From the NCBI RefSeq assembly GCF_035582795.1, contig NC_134367.1, positions 87,899,062-87,963,061 of the forward strand: 64,000 bases of DNA, given 5' to 3'. Numbering within the stretch: the first letter of the stretch is position 1; each line of letters begins with the position of its first letter. The position numbers were made by a program, and so were the translations under genes. The notes beneath the pieces are model-generated. The model saw only the letters and a program-made list of their open reading frames with translations. It made no database searches and was not told where the DNA came from. This stretch comes from Mycteria americana. Its lineage: Eukaryota; Chordata; Aves; Ciconiiformes; Ciconiidae. Shown here piece by piece: positions 53,214-64,000 of this stretch.

Positions 53214-55109
53214 AGTTCTAGCAGTGCACATCTTATTGTACAACAGTGACTGCAGTTGTGTAATTTTGTTAGTCCTTGAGTTTAAGAGATAACCACTTGT
53301 GTCATGGATCTCAAGGTGCCCAACACAATTTAAAAGAGAACGACTACATTCACATACTTTAAAATGTCCTTGATTACACACAAAAAAAATCTATTAAAAA
53401 TTCTCCTTTCTTCTTCCACCTTAAAACTAACTGACTGCAAAGCAGAGCCTCAGACTTAGGAAATAAGCAGCACAGATTCCCTTATTACTTCTAGTTTATG
53501 TATACAATTTTTTTCCACCTGAAGTGACCTTACAATCTATATTTTATGACTGTGACTCACCATTGCCCTGGCTTCATCAGAGATGAAGACAGAAAAGAGT
53601 CTTAAGAGAACCTACAAAAATACTAAAATTCAAATATTTTTCCTTATTTTTGATAAAAATGTGCATATGAATATTGCAACCATGGATTTATAGGAACATT
53701 TATGTTCTAATTAGTTTTTCACTTGTAAAACTTTGGCTTGGCGTCTTAGTTTGGTTATAATGTTTCTTATCATATAGCAACAATTTAGGGGGGATTCCAA
53801 GGCTATCCCTGAGAAAACTTGGATTTCCTAAAATACAGGCTTGACTGCTGCTAGTGTGGCATAGACTATTTTTGCCTGGACTCAATCTAATGTATAGCCA
53901 AACTGCCTTTCAGTTGTTACATCAGAATTCTCTTCAGACACAGCATCTGCTTGGTTAAGTACCCTTATTTCAACAGTAGTTCTACATGGAAGAGTCACAT
54001 GGGTCTATAAAGTCTCTGGCACTTTGTGGTGTGTGTTACAAAATGTAGGTATGACACAGGTCACTAGATCTGCTATACGGTTTAAGATACATAGTTCCTT
54101 CCCTTTTGCAACAGGTGGCCTGCACTTAGGCTATCAAAAATGCTGTAATGTTCAGGGAGAGAGCAGTTCAGAGAGCTACTAAAACAGAAAAATATTTTGG
54201 TGTTAGTACACTGTTGTAACAGTTCTCTCACTTAGTTTCTCAAATTATGAGCAAACTGTTTGGGTGAAGTGCCGTTTTCTGAGACGCAAGTGTTAGTATT
54301 CAGGTCAGCAGCCTCTAAAGGGACCATGTTTTGCTGATAGCAGTCCCTCCTCCAGGAACTGAACATGAACGGTATATGTAAATCACAATGGAAAACACCC
54401 TGTGAGTCAAAGCCTGAAGTGGCCATCTGCCCTACCTCCAAAGGCTATGAGGACTCTATTTCATAGTTTTTATATCTCCCACAATCCTGCTGCCCTCTTG
54501 TAGCTGAGGTTCCTCTCACTGGCTCTTTAACTCCAGCACAGAAATTTGTATTAATCTTTACGGCAGAAGTGTGTGTGGCGGAGGAGGAGGGGCATCAAAC
54601 ATGATTTACTTACAGCTCAGTGGTGCTTGTGAATGTTTACAAGAGCTGAATAATCACCTCATCAAATGCACCATTCTACTGGATGCCGCTCACTGCCTTG
54701 CAGCAGTCATGCTGTAGAGCGCTAATTACATACAACGTGTGCTAAGGGTCCTTCTAGCCCAGTCCCTGTCTCTGACGGTGGCCAAAAGTGGAGGCCCAGC
54801 AATAATTCAAGAAGAGGCCATGCACATGGTGATACTTTCTTGCATACCCCCCAGCCTCCCACAGTCGGAGGTGCAGGGCCTTCCTGAGCCAGCAATGATT
54901 TCTCAGTGGATTGTTTGCTAGCACCATGCCCTGTGTAACACCACCCACATCCACGGCAGCTTCTACCCCACAGCGGTGCCCGGCTGGGTCACATACAGCC
55001 GCAAAACTTCCCCAAGCCCAGAGTTTTGGGGACAAACTCTGGCCTTCCCAGTAAGGCTGGTGTGGGCTGGGTGAGGCTGGGAACAGTAGGAGGGTGTGCA
55101 GTTTAGTTA
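53214..55109. other. No gene recognised
   Basis: The stretch runs from the solo LTR to the GC-rich block, with GC content rising from about 54.7 kb. No coding homology is seen. Confidence 0.5.
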
Positions 55110-56225
55110 CCATTACAGTCGGAGCGCAGGTGCCATGCTAGAGGAGTAACCATTGACTGCTGCGACAATTGCCAACTGTGGAGAACCTTCCAGACTCGGG
55201 GGCCATGAGCACCGGTGCCGGACACCAACCGCCGCTGGGCACCATGGAGTTTCAATGCCCACTCCGGCACCGGATTCTCTTGGCCCCAACCGCCGCTGCC
55301 ACTGCCTGCAAGCACTCGGACTGTGCCCCGCACGGCTGTACCTGCCCCACCAACCCGACCAGCTTTCCTTCTGTGCCCACCACCTCTCCCGCCGTGGGGC
55401 CAGGCCTTTCGTGCAATCTGTACTGTGGCGCAAACACTTGTGTCCCAGTACCCAGGTCCATTCAGCCTCCGCAGGGCCGCAGCGTAGGGGTCCCCACCGC
55501 CGGGGGCTGGCCGCTTCCCCTGTGGCTCACCGGACTCGCACACCAGGTCCCTACCCTGCCTGCGGGAGGAGGGCTCCCCTGGCCCCCCAAGGGCCCTCCT
55601 CCATGCCGCCCTGCTGCACAGCCAGCCTGCGTTTCCCCTCAGGCCCAGGGAACATCACCGCCCCTTTCAGCGGCCCTCATTCTCCCGCCAGGCCCTCACT
55701 GGGTGCGGAGGGAGACATTGCTTGGCCCAAACCTCCTTCCTGACCTTTCCTCAGTACTGTTTTCCCCATATTGCCAGGCCGTGTTCAGGAGGCAGAGCAA
55801 AAGCAAACTTACCCTGCTGCAGCAGAGGTGAGGGCTGAGGCCTGCAGCCGGCCCTCCCTCCATCCTGGGCACACCCGGGCTGCAGAGGGGCAACCAGCAG
55901 ACCACCGCTACTCCAGCCCGTGCCAGCCCTCCCTGCCTTGAGGAAGTGCTCAAGGCCACGGGTGCTGCTCCCCCGAGCCCCAGCCATTTCTCCTCGGCTG
56001 CCAGGCCCTGGGCGAGGAGTCACTCCCACAGTGTCGGCCACATACGACAGCCACACACCAGGGCCTCCCCCCAGGGCTGGCCAGGCATCGCCATGGGCCA
56101 ACTCCCCCAACTCACCGGGGAGAGGGGTCTGTGCTCTCCACTGCTCTGCCACGCTGGGAACAGTGCCAGAAAGCGTTTGAGTAAGCAGCCAATTTAATCT
56201 GAAACGCTTTAATTGGGTATTCACC
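55110..56225. other. GC-rich, CpG-dense block of unknown nature
   Basis: The block is markedly GC-rich; the densest CpG part is about 55,110-55,540 (for example GCACCGGTGCCGGACACC and ACCAACCGCCGCTGGGC). Long open frames exist on both strands here (up to 220 codons on plus, 158 on minus). They are low-complexity P/A/G-rich translations with no recognised domain, as expected from GC bias. It may be a CpG-island promoter, conceivably for the minus-strand LRIF1-like locus whose large exon starts 5.5 kb away, or a GC-rich repeat. It ends abruptly before the antisense CR1 fragment at 56,229. Confidence 0.5.
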
Positions 56226-56228
56226 AAA

Positions 56229-56300
56229 GCACAGAATCATTTGGGTTAATAGGGGCCTCTTGCCATCATCTCATCCCACCCTGCCACAGTACAAGACTTT
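56229..56300 (-). mobile_element. CR1 3' end fragment, antisense
   Basis: CACAGAATCATTTGGGTTAA, then GGGGCCTCTTGCCATCATCT and CATCCCACC, is the antisense of the CR1 3' terminus (normally cacagaatcatttgggttgg...gacctct...gatcatc...gtccaacc). Only the first ~70 bp is recognisable. Confidence 0.6.
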
Positions 56301-56835
56301 ATGCAATGAGTTGTGGCCTGGTTCACTCCCAGCATGATGGGCTTTGAAATAGCCTACAGTTTCAGAAAGTGCTGGAAATAAAGCAAGCCAATTCATTGTT
56401 CCCATCCAGTTAGCAGCTTCTCTTGGAAAACTGCTCAGAGCAGAGTCAGACATTTTATTTTACTCTAATGAGTGAAATAAAGCTAAAGAAATATAAACCA
56501 GAGATATAAAGTAGCTGGTGAGATGCATCATGAAGATAACCACCTGGTACTCCAAGTTTGAAAGTCTTACCAACTTCACTGAATTTCTCCAGCAGTCATT
56601 AGGTTAAATTCAACCTGAAACATGAACTTCCTGGGATTGTTCACCGTCAGCCACCTCCTGCCAAGGATTTTTACATTTAGTCAGAGGACATGTTTCATAC
56701 CTGTCATGTGAGATGAACACCTGCTGCCTCTGGCTGCCCATAGCTGTAAGGCTGCCGACGTTCAGTATTTGCTCTTTCTTAGTGTATGAGGATGCTTGAG
56801 AAATCAAGGCCACTTCCTCCCAGTCAGGTAATAAA

Positions 56836-56890
56836 AAAGATAGTCCTTGCCCCAGAGAGCTTATGAAGCAGAAACTTCAGAGAGAGAATA
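56836..56890. repeat. Possible ancient interspersed repeat remnant
   Basis: GATAGTCCTTGCCCCAGAGA followed by GCTTATGAAG matches the same old motif as at 34,121 (agtccctgccccaaagagctta). It is very short. Confidence 0.3.
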
Positions 56891-57432
56891 AGGACTTTTT
56901 TTTCCCTGTTCCTGCTGACCTACAGAGTTTTGCTGAAATGATATCCTGCTGTGATACAGGCAGGAGCAAGGAGCATAAAGCAACATATGTGGCTCTAGCA
57001 GAGATAACTGCTTTATTGTGGGTAACCCCAGGAATGACCCTGACCTTCAGCACTGTCTCTGAGCATGACAGGACATTCAACATTAGCCACTTACGTGCCT
57101 ATCAGCAGACGGGGGTGAGAAACAGAAGATGGAAAGGAAGGCATGGGCTGAAGGACGAGTTAACGAACAAAGTGAACTGCTGACAATTTTGCTCTTCCCT
57201 CTCATCTCCTCTTTCCCACCAGCTTTTTTGTGTGAGCTGAGAGACAGTGAAAGGAGGAGAAACACTCTGGCTGACTGTGAGCTGCCCACCTACAGCTTTC
57301 AAAGGCTAAGAAGTATTTTGGGGAAGGTGGGAGCTGTGGTGCAGCCTGATGGGGGAGAGAAGGATGCACAGATGTTAAGCCTAGCTAGTGACATCTAACT
57401 GAGGACCAAAAGGGCAGTGGGTGTTCAGATTA

Positions 57433-57450
57433 TGTGTGTGTGTGTGTGTA
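57433..57450. repeat. (TG)n microsatellite
   Basis: A short TG dinucleotide run lies upstream of the solo LTR at 57,782. Confidence 0.8.
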
Positions 57451-57781
57451 GGAGGGAGGAATGTAATGTGGGGCAAAATCATCTGTACATAATTCCTTCT
57501 TAAAAAAAAAGAGTAGCTTGGCCCTTCACTGTACCAGAACTTCTGCTACCTTTCAGCTGGTGTGTATCCCTTTAGTTTAAGTAGAAACCCAGTACCCTTC
57601 CTCTGGCATTGCCTTTTCTTACATCCCGCAAAGCTGAATTTTGTCTTTTGGTGCTACTCAGAGATCAGTCCAGTCAGTCACAAATCAGAAAGGGAGACAT
57701 GGCAGGAGGTTGTCTGAGGCTTTTTGAAAACCATTTTGCTATAACCCTTGGAAACTGCTACTTGGTGCAATCCTGGCTCAT

Positions 57782-58373
57782 TGTCGTGGTTTAACCCCAG
57801 CTGGCAACTAAGCCCCACACAGCCGCTCACTCACTCCCCCGCAGTGGGGTGGGGGAGAATTGGAAAAGTAAAAGTGAGAAAACTCGTGGGCTGAGATAAA
57901 GACAGTTTAATAGGTAAAGCAAAAGCCGTGCACGCAAGCAAAGCAAAACAAGGAATTCATTCACTCCTTCCCATGGGCAGGCAGGCGCTCAGCCATCTCC
58001 AGGAAAGCAGGGCTGCATCACGCATAACAGTTACTTGGGAAGACAAATGACATCACTCTGAACATCCCCCCCTTCCTTCTTCTTCCCCTACTTTATAAGC
58101 TGAGCATGATGTCCTATGGTGTGGAATATCCCTTTGGTCAGCGGGGGTCAGCTGTCCTGGCTGTGTCCCCTCCCAGCTTCTTGTGCACCCCCAGCCTCCT
58201 CGCTGGTGGGGTGGGGTGAGGAGCAGAAAAGGCCTTGACTCTGTGTAAGCACTGCTCAGCAGTAACGAAAACATCCCTGTGTTATCAACTCTGTTTCCAG
58301 CACAAATCCAAAACACAGCCCCATACTAGCTACTGTGAAGAAAATTAACTCTATCCCTGCCAAAACCAGCACA
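57782..58373 (-). mobile_element. Solo LTR, same family, copy 3
   Basis: This 592-bp element runs from TGTCGTGGTTTAACCCCAGC to CAAAACCAGCACA. It is flanked by perfect CTCAT duplications (57,777-57,781 and 58,374-58,378). It shares long blocks with copy 2, such as GGTGTGGAATATCCCTTTGG and AAAAGGCCTTGACTCTGTG. It carries a ~70-bp stretch near 57,955-58,060 that is not in copy 2. TATAAA is present on the minus strand near 58,095. Confidence 0.92.
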
Positions 58374-58378
58374 CTCAT

Positions 58379-61300
58379 GGACCCTCTTTCCTCACCTGCA
58401 GCACTTGGTACCTATACCCTTGTAATCACTCATGACCTTATGTCTTTGCCAAAAAATTACTTTAAGATGAAGGAAGACACAAAAAAATGTCAGAGTTTTC
58501 TCTGATGAGTGCCTATTACTCTATCCTTCTGGTAAAGAGGGCTGCAAACCAGAAGGCTGTGTTCCTTACTTGCTCACAGCGTGGAAAGAGGGGAGAAGGT
58601 TTTAATAGCAACCCTCTATCTGCCTTTTCACATAGAGTTGGGAATTTGCTAATCAGTTAGGAAATAGTTCAGTGATAGAGCATGTCACAGACACTGAGTA
58701 GATGTTTGACTTAATCTTGATGATTTTTTTTTCCTGCACAACTGTTTTCTTTACATGCCTAGGGAAAAATTCCAGTTTCAGTGGGTTCTGGACCAAGTCC
58801 TAGCATATCAAGCACTTGCTAATAATACACCCATGTTTATTTATCTGTTTCGAAAGCTGATCTGTGACATATAAATATGATATACTGCACAGATTTTGAA
58901 AAGAGGTGGCCTCCTTCAGCTTGTGATAAATCCTGGCTGGGAGCGATGCATAACCTCAAAGAGGAAACTTGAAAAATGGGAAAAGGCAAGCAGCCCTCCA
59001 CAGCCTGTACAGCCCAAGAGAGTAAGCCCTGACCCCTTGCAGCACCAGAACAAAGAAAACCACATGGACATGACCGTTGGCCTGCAAGGAATCAGCCAGA
59101 GTATGCACAGGCCACAGAAAAATAGTTTTTGTAGTGTTTCATCTGGGCAACTAAATCGTGCCAGAGCGCTGCAGAGCGCGGTGCAGACACTGGGGTGCCT
59201 GAGCTGTGTGGGATGGGAGGTCTGCTGGATGCAAGCTGCCCTGCACAGCTCGGTGTGTCAGCACACCCCTCCCTACCTCTGCTGTCAGGATTTCTCCATC
59301 AAACTGAGCACCTGAGCTCCACATTCCAGCTAAGAGCTGACACTGTCCCTGTTCTTGGGAAGCTGTAATTTGCCGTGCTTGCCAACAGGTGGCACAAGAT
59401 CCTTAATGGTCTGCCCGTACTCCCTAGCATAAAATGGACTTCTTTCTTAAAATGTCTGGCTAGCTTCTGCTTAGTCCATGTTCCTACTATCACCGTCAAG
59501 TGTATACCCCATAATGAACGAATGTTCTCCAGATTTCTTACGGCACAGTAGTAATGCTTCTTTACACACACACACAAATGATGAAATACAGATCAGATTG
59601 TGTCTGGGTAATAAAAGGTGCAAAGAAAAAGGTATTGAAATGCCAGCTCTTTTGAGAGCAATAGAGTGATAGAGGAACTCCTGCTCATGTCAGAAAGAGT
59701 AATTATCAAAAGCCAGGATCTCATGCACAGAAAAGGCACCGTTCCAGCGATTAAACAGGGAACAGTTAGTGACAGATCGAATAAGGGCTCTTAAACATAT
59801 AAATGCATTCATACAGCTGTGTATACAAACTAGCATGGTACCAAGCAAAGCAGAGGCTGAAGAAGCTCTATCTAGTAAACCAGAATTAACTTGATCTCAT
59901 TGCTTCTATACGTCTTCCACGGTTGAACAGATTGATTACACTCAAATATCTTCCCTTTTAAGTGGTTCTGCTTATTCCAGTTCTTCGCTGATGCCTGCTC
60001 CTCATTGATTTTACCTAGCTAGAGTCACTAGGGAGCTAGACGCTTCATGGTCAGCAGCTCTGTAATAAAGATGAGGGAATTACATCTCACACTGGCAGAC
60101 CCTTGGGTCTGTGTATGGCCCTGAACTACTGGGTCACAGGAGTTATCACCAGCTTTTCATAGTAGTAAGTCCAGCTTCTTGTGCTTGGGCACAAGAGTAC
60201 AGCATGACTCAGTAGCATACAAGAGCATGGACTGAGCTAAGGACCGCTGTTGTAATCTCCTCTGTAGCCCGGGACACAGCAGGGCTTTGCTCCATCTGTA
60301 TGATATGATTTCTAATCTCAGGAACAAAGCCAGCCATGCAGAAGTCCTGAAGACAAAGAAGAGCTGGAACAGCAGGAAATTGGGAAAAGGGAGGGAAGGG
60401 CAGCTGAGGATGGACTGAGTACTAGTGCTAGCAGTTGTGACAGTTCTGTGGGGCTGCTATACCTGCACCCCCAGCTCTCATTATTTAACAGGTCTGGAAA
60501 CCCCCAGGGTCTGCGTCTGCCATTCTGAATTATTTCTCACTGAGCTATAGACAACTGCATTCACATACCTGTGCTTAAACCTTGCATGTCTCACTGGCAT
60601 CTGAATTCAGAGGTATTTCAGCAGTGAATTTACTCTTGCCTTAGTGTCTGGCTCCCAGAAAAGACAGACTACAGCATATCAGGAGAGACAACAGTTATTA
60701 TCAGGCTGTTTGTTGTATACAGTGCTAGTGGTGACATTAAGATTATTCTGGCCTCAGGGAGCACAGGGAGGTAAGGGATTTTGAAACAGAGCTACAAGAA
60801 TGAAGATAAAAGTCACATAAAGCTTTGCTATCTCTTTCTGGCTTTGTTCCTCCATACTTCCACCAAGCTGAAATGTAATGACTGTATGCTAGGCTTGGAA
60901 AAACCACAGGAGTGAGAAGGGAAGGTTATGCCCAAGCACAGAGAAGTTCAAGGCTCCCCTCTGAACTTGTAGAGCTGAGGGGAAGGCAACTGGCACCAGG
61001 GTAATGTTTCCTTGTAATATAATGCCATCTGCTGGGACTTGCTATTAGCAGATGAGGTAGTTCAAATGAACTTGGGATAAATGAGTCCACCAGGGCTAGA
61101 AAACACACACTGCCTGACAGCCACTTTAGCAGAGACTGAATGTAATCACATTTTCAGTTAGCAACAATGTTTGTATGGTTTAATAGAAGCAGTTTGTAGA
61201 GATTTTTCATTCCTTACTGCCTAATACATGGCCATGGAGTATGACAGTATATATACATCCTACGCTATGTTCAGACTGGCTATTACTGCTATAAGTTTTT

Positions 61301-64000
61301 CCCTCTGGAGTGAAAAACCGAAACTGTTGTGTCATGACAGGGCAAATGAAACTTGCATGGTGATGCCGCGTGAAGTACTACAGGTTGCCTAACAACACGC
61401 TTCCCCAAGGACTAACAGAAGCAAAAATAGAGACCACAGCACCTGCATTCAAGATTGTTTCTTGAATGCAAAGGCTGCCTGTCGCACAGGGACATGAACG
61501 CCACATGGCTTTGTCGTTGCTGGTGCCATCCCAGAATGGGGACACTGACACATTGCTTTGGTTCCTCCACACTCCTACTGATGTGGGGAGGGCAGAACAG
61601 GCTCTTCAGAGCTGGCTGTCTACCTTGTCAGAACACCTGAGATGCTCAAAAGAAGCTAGGCAGTATCAGAGAGAGTACCCACTACACAGGAGCTAGCTCA
61701 AGAGATCTTCGGGTTAGCTTGCATGTTGTAACAGTAGGGACTGGTGTAAGATTTTGACTCAGTTGGGGAATCCCTACACTGTTTCACACAAATTAGCATA
61801 CCTGGGAGAAAAGAGTAGCTCCATTCTTGTCTCACGGGTCGGAAGTGGCATTTCCCTAGTCATTTATCGTGCTGTCACTTCTCCTTGTCTTTGGCACCTG
61901 ACCAAATATAGTCAACGTTGTAAAGAAAAAGAATACAATGTATACTGTGAGTGTAGCTGCATTAGATCGTGTAAACAGGGAAGTGCAAGGCTTGAGACCT
62001 TAAGTTAAGTATGAGCCAGATGCTGGGTTCACTGCTGTGTCACTTTTAAGTCAAGCACACGTTGAACAGTGTATTTGTCATTCCTGTGTCATCCCTGCAG
62101 TGGACAGAGAGTGGTGAGGACAGACTTGCCCATGAAATTGATGTTCTGACTAGCAAGTAGGATTTCCTACTCACCGTGATTTCCAAAGGTATGATCCTGG
62201 AGGCATGTTTGTTTGTGATCTGGATTTGCTGGTTAAGTTGAGATCACTTTTATGACTGGGAGTGTAAGATGCTGGTGCCAGTCTTGTCTGGGTTCAAATC
62301 CTATCCTAACATGCGACTGCCATGTAGCATGAGGACAGATATGGAGCTGGGAATTTCCCTGAGCTGTTCCTGAGAGAGGTTTGTTCATATAGGTTGTGAT
62401 TGATGACAACAAACTGGGAAGAAACTACCCTGAATGCAGGTGTTGTGGTCTTTTTCTATTTTTAGTTCTTTTGGACCCTGGTGTGGCACGGTTTTAGGCA
62501 ACCTGGATGTTTAGGTTTTGGGGGGTTTTTTTGAGTGTCCAACTGTTTCAGGTTGTCTGACTGGTTTATACCACTGTGTAGGTTGCTGCTGAGGCTTGGT
62601 TTGTGCCCCATTCCTCATGTGTGGTACACAGTGATGTAGGGGCTGGAAATCTCTCTGCAATGGGCACATTATGCTGGATCTTGTTTGGTAACAGCCCTTT
62701 GGGAAGATGAGCCTCGACTGTCTCACCAGCCTCTTTCCTGCTTTTGAACGCATGTGTCTTGGCTGGAGACTTAAGTTCTGTTTCATGCGTTGAGGTAGCA
62801 GGCACCTTTGCAAACACACATTTGAGTCCTGCTTCTCTCTTTTCAGTACCTGCTGTAGTGAGGTATGTAAATCTGGCTTGAAACTGTAATCGACATGCTG
62901 AGATGTTTTTTGACAATGGTCCTTGCGGAAGGAATTGTCTTGCTCTGAATACCTATGCAATACATTCTTTTTCCAGTTTTGGAATATCCTTTCACATTGG
63001 TGTACCCCAGGAGAATCACATCAGTGACATCAGCACCTGAGTGATGCTGAGTGCCCCAGAGGCATTAACTTGATTGTGAGAGGGTGACTGAATAGTCTAA
63101 TATGCTCTGTAGAGGTTTCAGTCTCTTTCAAAAATAGGGCTTTGAATCCTATTCCTACCATGTGATGCCTACCATATTGAGATACACATAACGTACAGGC
63201 AGTATGTGCTAGAAAAAATTTGTTTCAGTCCTGTAATGGATCCGTTAATATTAACTGTGAAGATGACAATTCTTTAAAAAGGAACTCGGGATGACTGTGC
63301 ATCTTTCTTGTTTTTAAATATCTTTGTACCCTGCAAATCCCATGGGAATCATACGCTTTAGTGACTTGTCATGCTGAATGCTTCAGGTTGATTAGATTTG
63401 TTGTTTCAGGATAGCTAATAGGTTGCTTGACAAAAGCCTCATTGAGGTTGAAATAATCAAGAAAGAAAATACTCCTATAGTGTCTTGTCTGGACCATCTA
63501 AATTTCTGTGGTGTGGTTACAGTGTCCCTACAAGTGTGCGTTTGAATTCCTCCATCCTCACAAATGTTAAATTAAGAGACTTGCTGAATTTGCGTATGGA
63601 GATCTGATGTTGAACTGATCCAAAATACTGTTTAACCCGTAACAGCATTCAGTGTAAGAATATTATTGGAGGCATGACTACATCTGGCTCATGAGTGAAG
63701 ACTTAATGTACTTTAGTGAATTAAACTGAGCTTTTTGCTCTGGAGCATTTATTCCCCAAGAATGTTGGTATCTACCATACACCTCGCTGCTGCCTAGGCA
63801 AATATGTTTTGAGTATGCTAAGACACAGACAGAGCAGTTTAGAATACTCCTCATTTTTTGGTCAAGGTGCATGGTGAATATATACCTTGCTTACTTCTGT
63901 TTTGTGGCCATGCAGGGACAAAGCAATTAATAAATGACATTTACTTGGCCTAACAGCTAACAGTCAATGTTAACATATGACTGTGTGAGACTGCATTCAT
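58379..64000. other. No gene recognised
   Basis: A plus-strand frame at 58,896-59,315 (139 codons) and the overlapping minus frames at 62.5-62.96 kb are the only notable ones, and neither is assignable. GGGTTCAAATCC at 62,290 is a B-box-like string without a cloverleaf. Confidence 0.5.
62511..62960 (-). other. Two overlapping long open frames, possible exon or relic
   Basis: Two minus-strand frames overlap in this AT-balanced region: 149 codons (62,511-62,960) and 116 codons (62,566-62,916). The shorter frame reads naturally (AGTEKREAGLKCVFAKVPAT, KSRKEAGETVEAHLPKGLLP). No domain or homologue is recognised and no clear splice sites were assigned. Either may be chance. Confidence 0.25.

Larger units (their letters stand above)
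56301..57776. other. No gene recognised
   Basis: Small unrelated frames only. It contains the TG microsatellite and one short repeat remnant. Confidence 0.5.

Noticed and set aside
55153-55831. 196- and 220-codon plus-strand frames in the GC-rich block
   Set aside because: Two overlapping frames are open at once and the minus strand is open too. The translations are low-complexity and have no domain, as expected from GC bias.
62260-62310. tRNA-like B box GGGTTCAAATCC
   Set aside because: No acceptor stem, D arm or anticodon arm can be paired around it. At most it is an old SINE trace.

Overview
The window looks like avian nuclear DNA. The strongest evidence is a 5'-truncated sense CR1 LINE at 28.20-28.98 kb that ends in the ATTCTATG-type 3' tail of bird CR1. 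Several old antisense CR1 relics and three solo LTRs of one bird-type endogenous retrovirus family agree with this. Most of the 64 kb is AT-rich non-coding DNA, and most open frames in it are chance.

Only two protein-coding loci can be supported, both on the minus strand. (1) MAP1LC3C, the LC3C member of the ATG8 ubiquitin-like family, spans 17,196-18,862. All four coding exons can be read with canonical splice sites and sum to 432 nt (143 residues plus stop). A CpG island lies over its start and an AATAAA signal lies about 300 bp past its stop. (2) An LRIF1-like locus (ligand-dependent nuclear receptor-interacting factor 1) lies at about 41.8-49.6 kb. It has one large exon (about 48,492-49,586) and a 231-nt exon present twice (47,614-47,844 and 41,854-42,084). 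The two copies sit in a ~525-bp duplication that is almost identical. The N-terminal exon and C-terminal coiled-coil exon of LRIF1 were not found, and an in-frame stop lies just upstream of the large exon. The locus may be a paralogue or a decaying copy.

Layout. 0-16.8 kb: non-coding, with degenerate antisense CR1 at about 3.1-4.5 and 6.15-6.72 kb. 16.86-19.15 kb: MAP1LC3C and its CpG island. 19.2-28.2 kb: nothing recognised. 28.2-29.0 kb: CR1. 29-36.3 kb: mostly empty, with old CR1 fragments. 36.3-38.2 kb: a probable LTR, a well-bounded LTR with a 4-bp duplication (37,146-37,615) and coding-like broken frames that I could not identify. 39.7-49.6 kb: the LRIF1-like locus with local duplications and a solo LTR (46,843-47,410). 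52,655-53,208 and 57,782-58,373: two more solo LTRs of the same family, each with a perfect 5-bp duplication. 55.1-56.2 kb: an unexplained GC- and CpG-rich block. 58.4-64 kb: no recognised gene.

MAP1LC3C acts in autophagosome formation and cargo capture, and LRIF1 acts in HP1/SMCHD1-linked chromatin silencing. No functional link between them is implied by their proximity. Identifications rest on reading the translations against remembered family sequences, because no search could be run.
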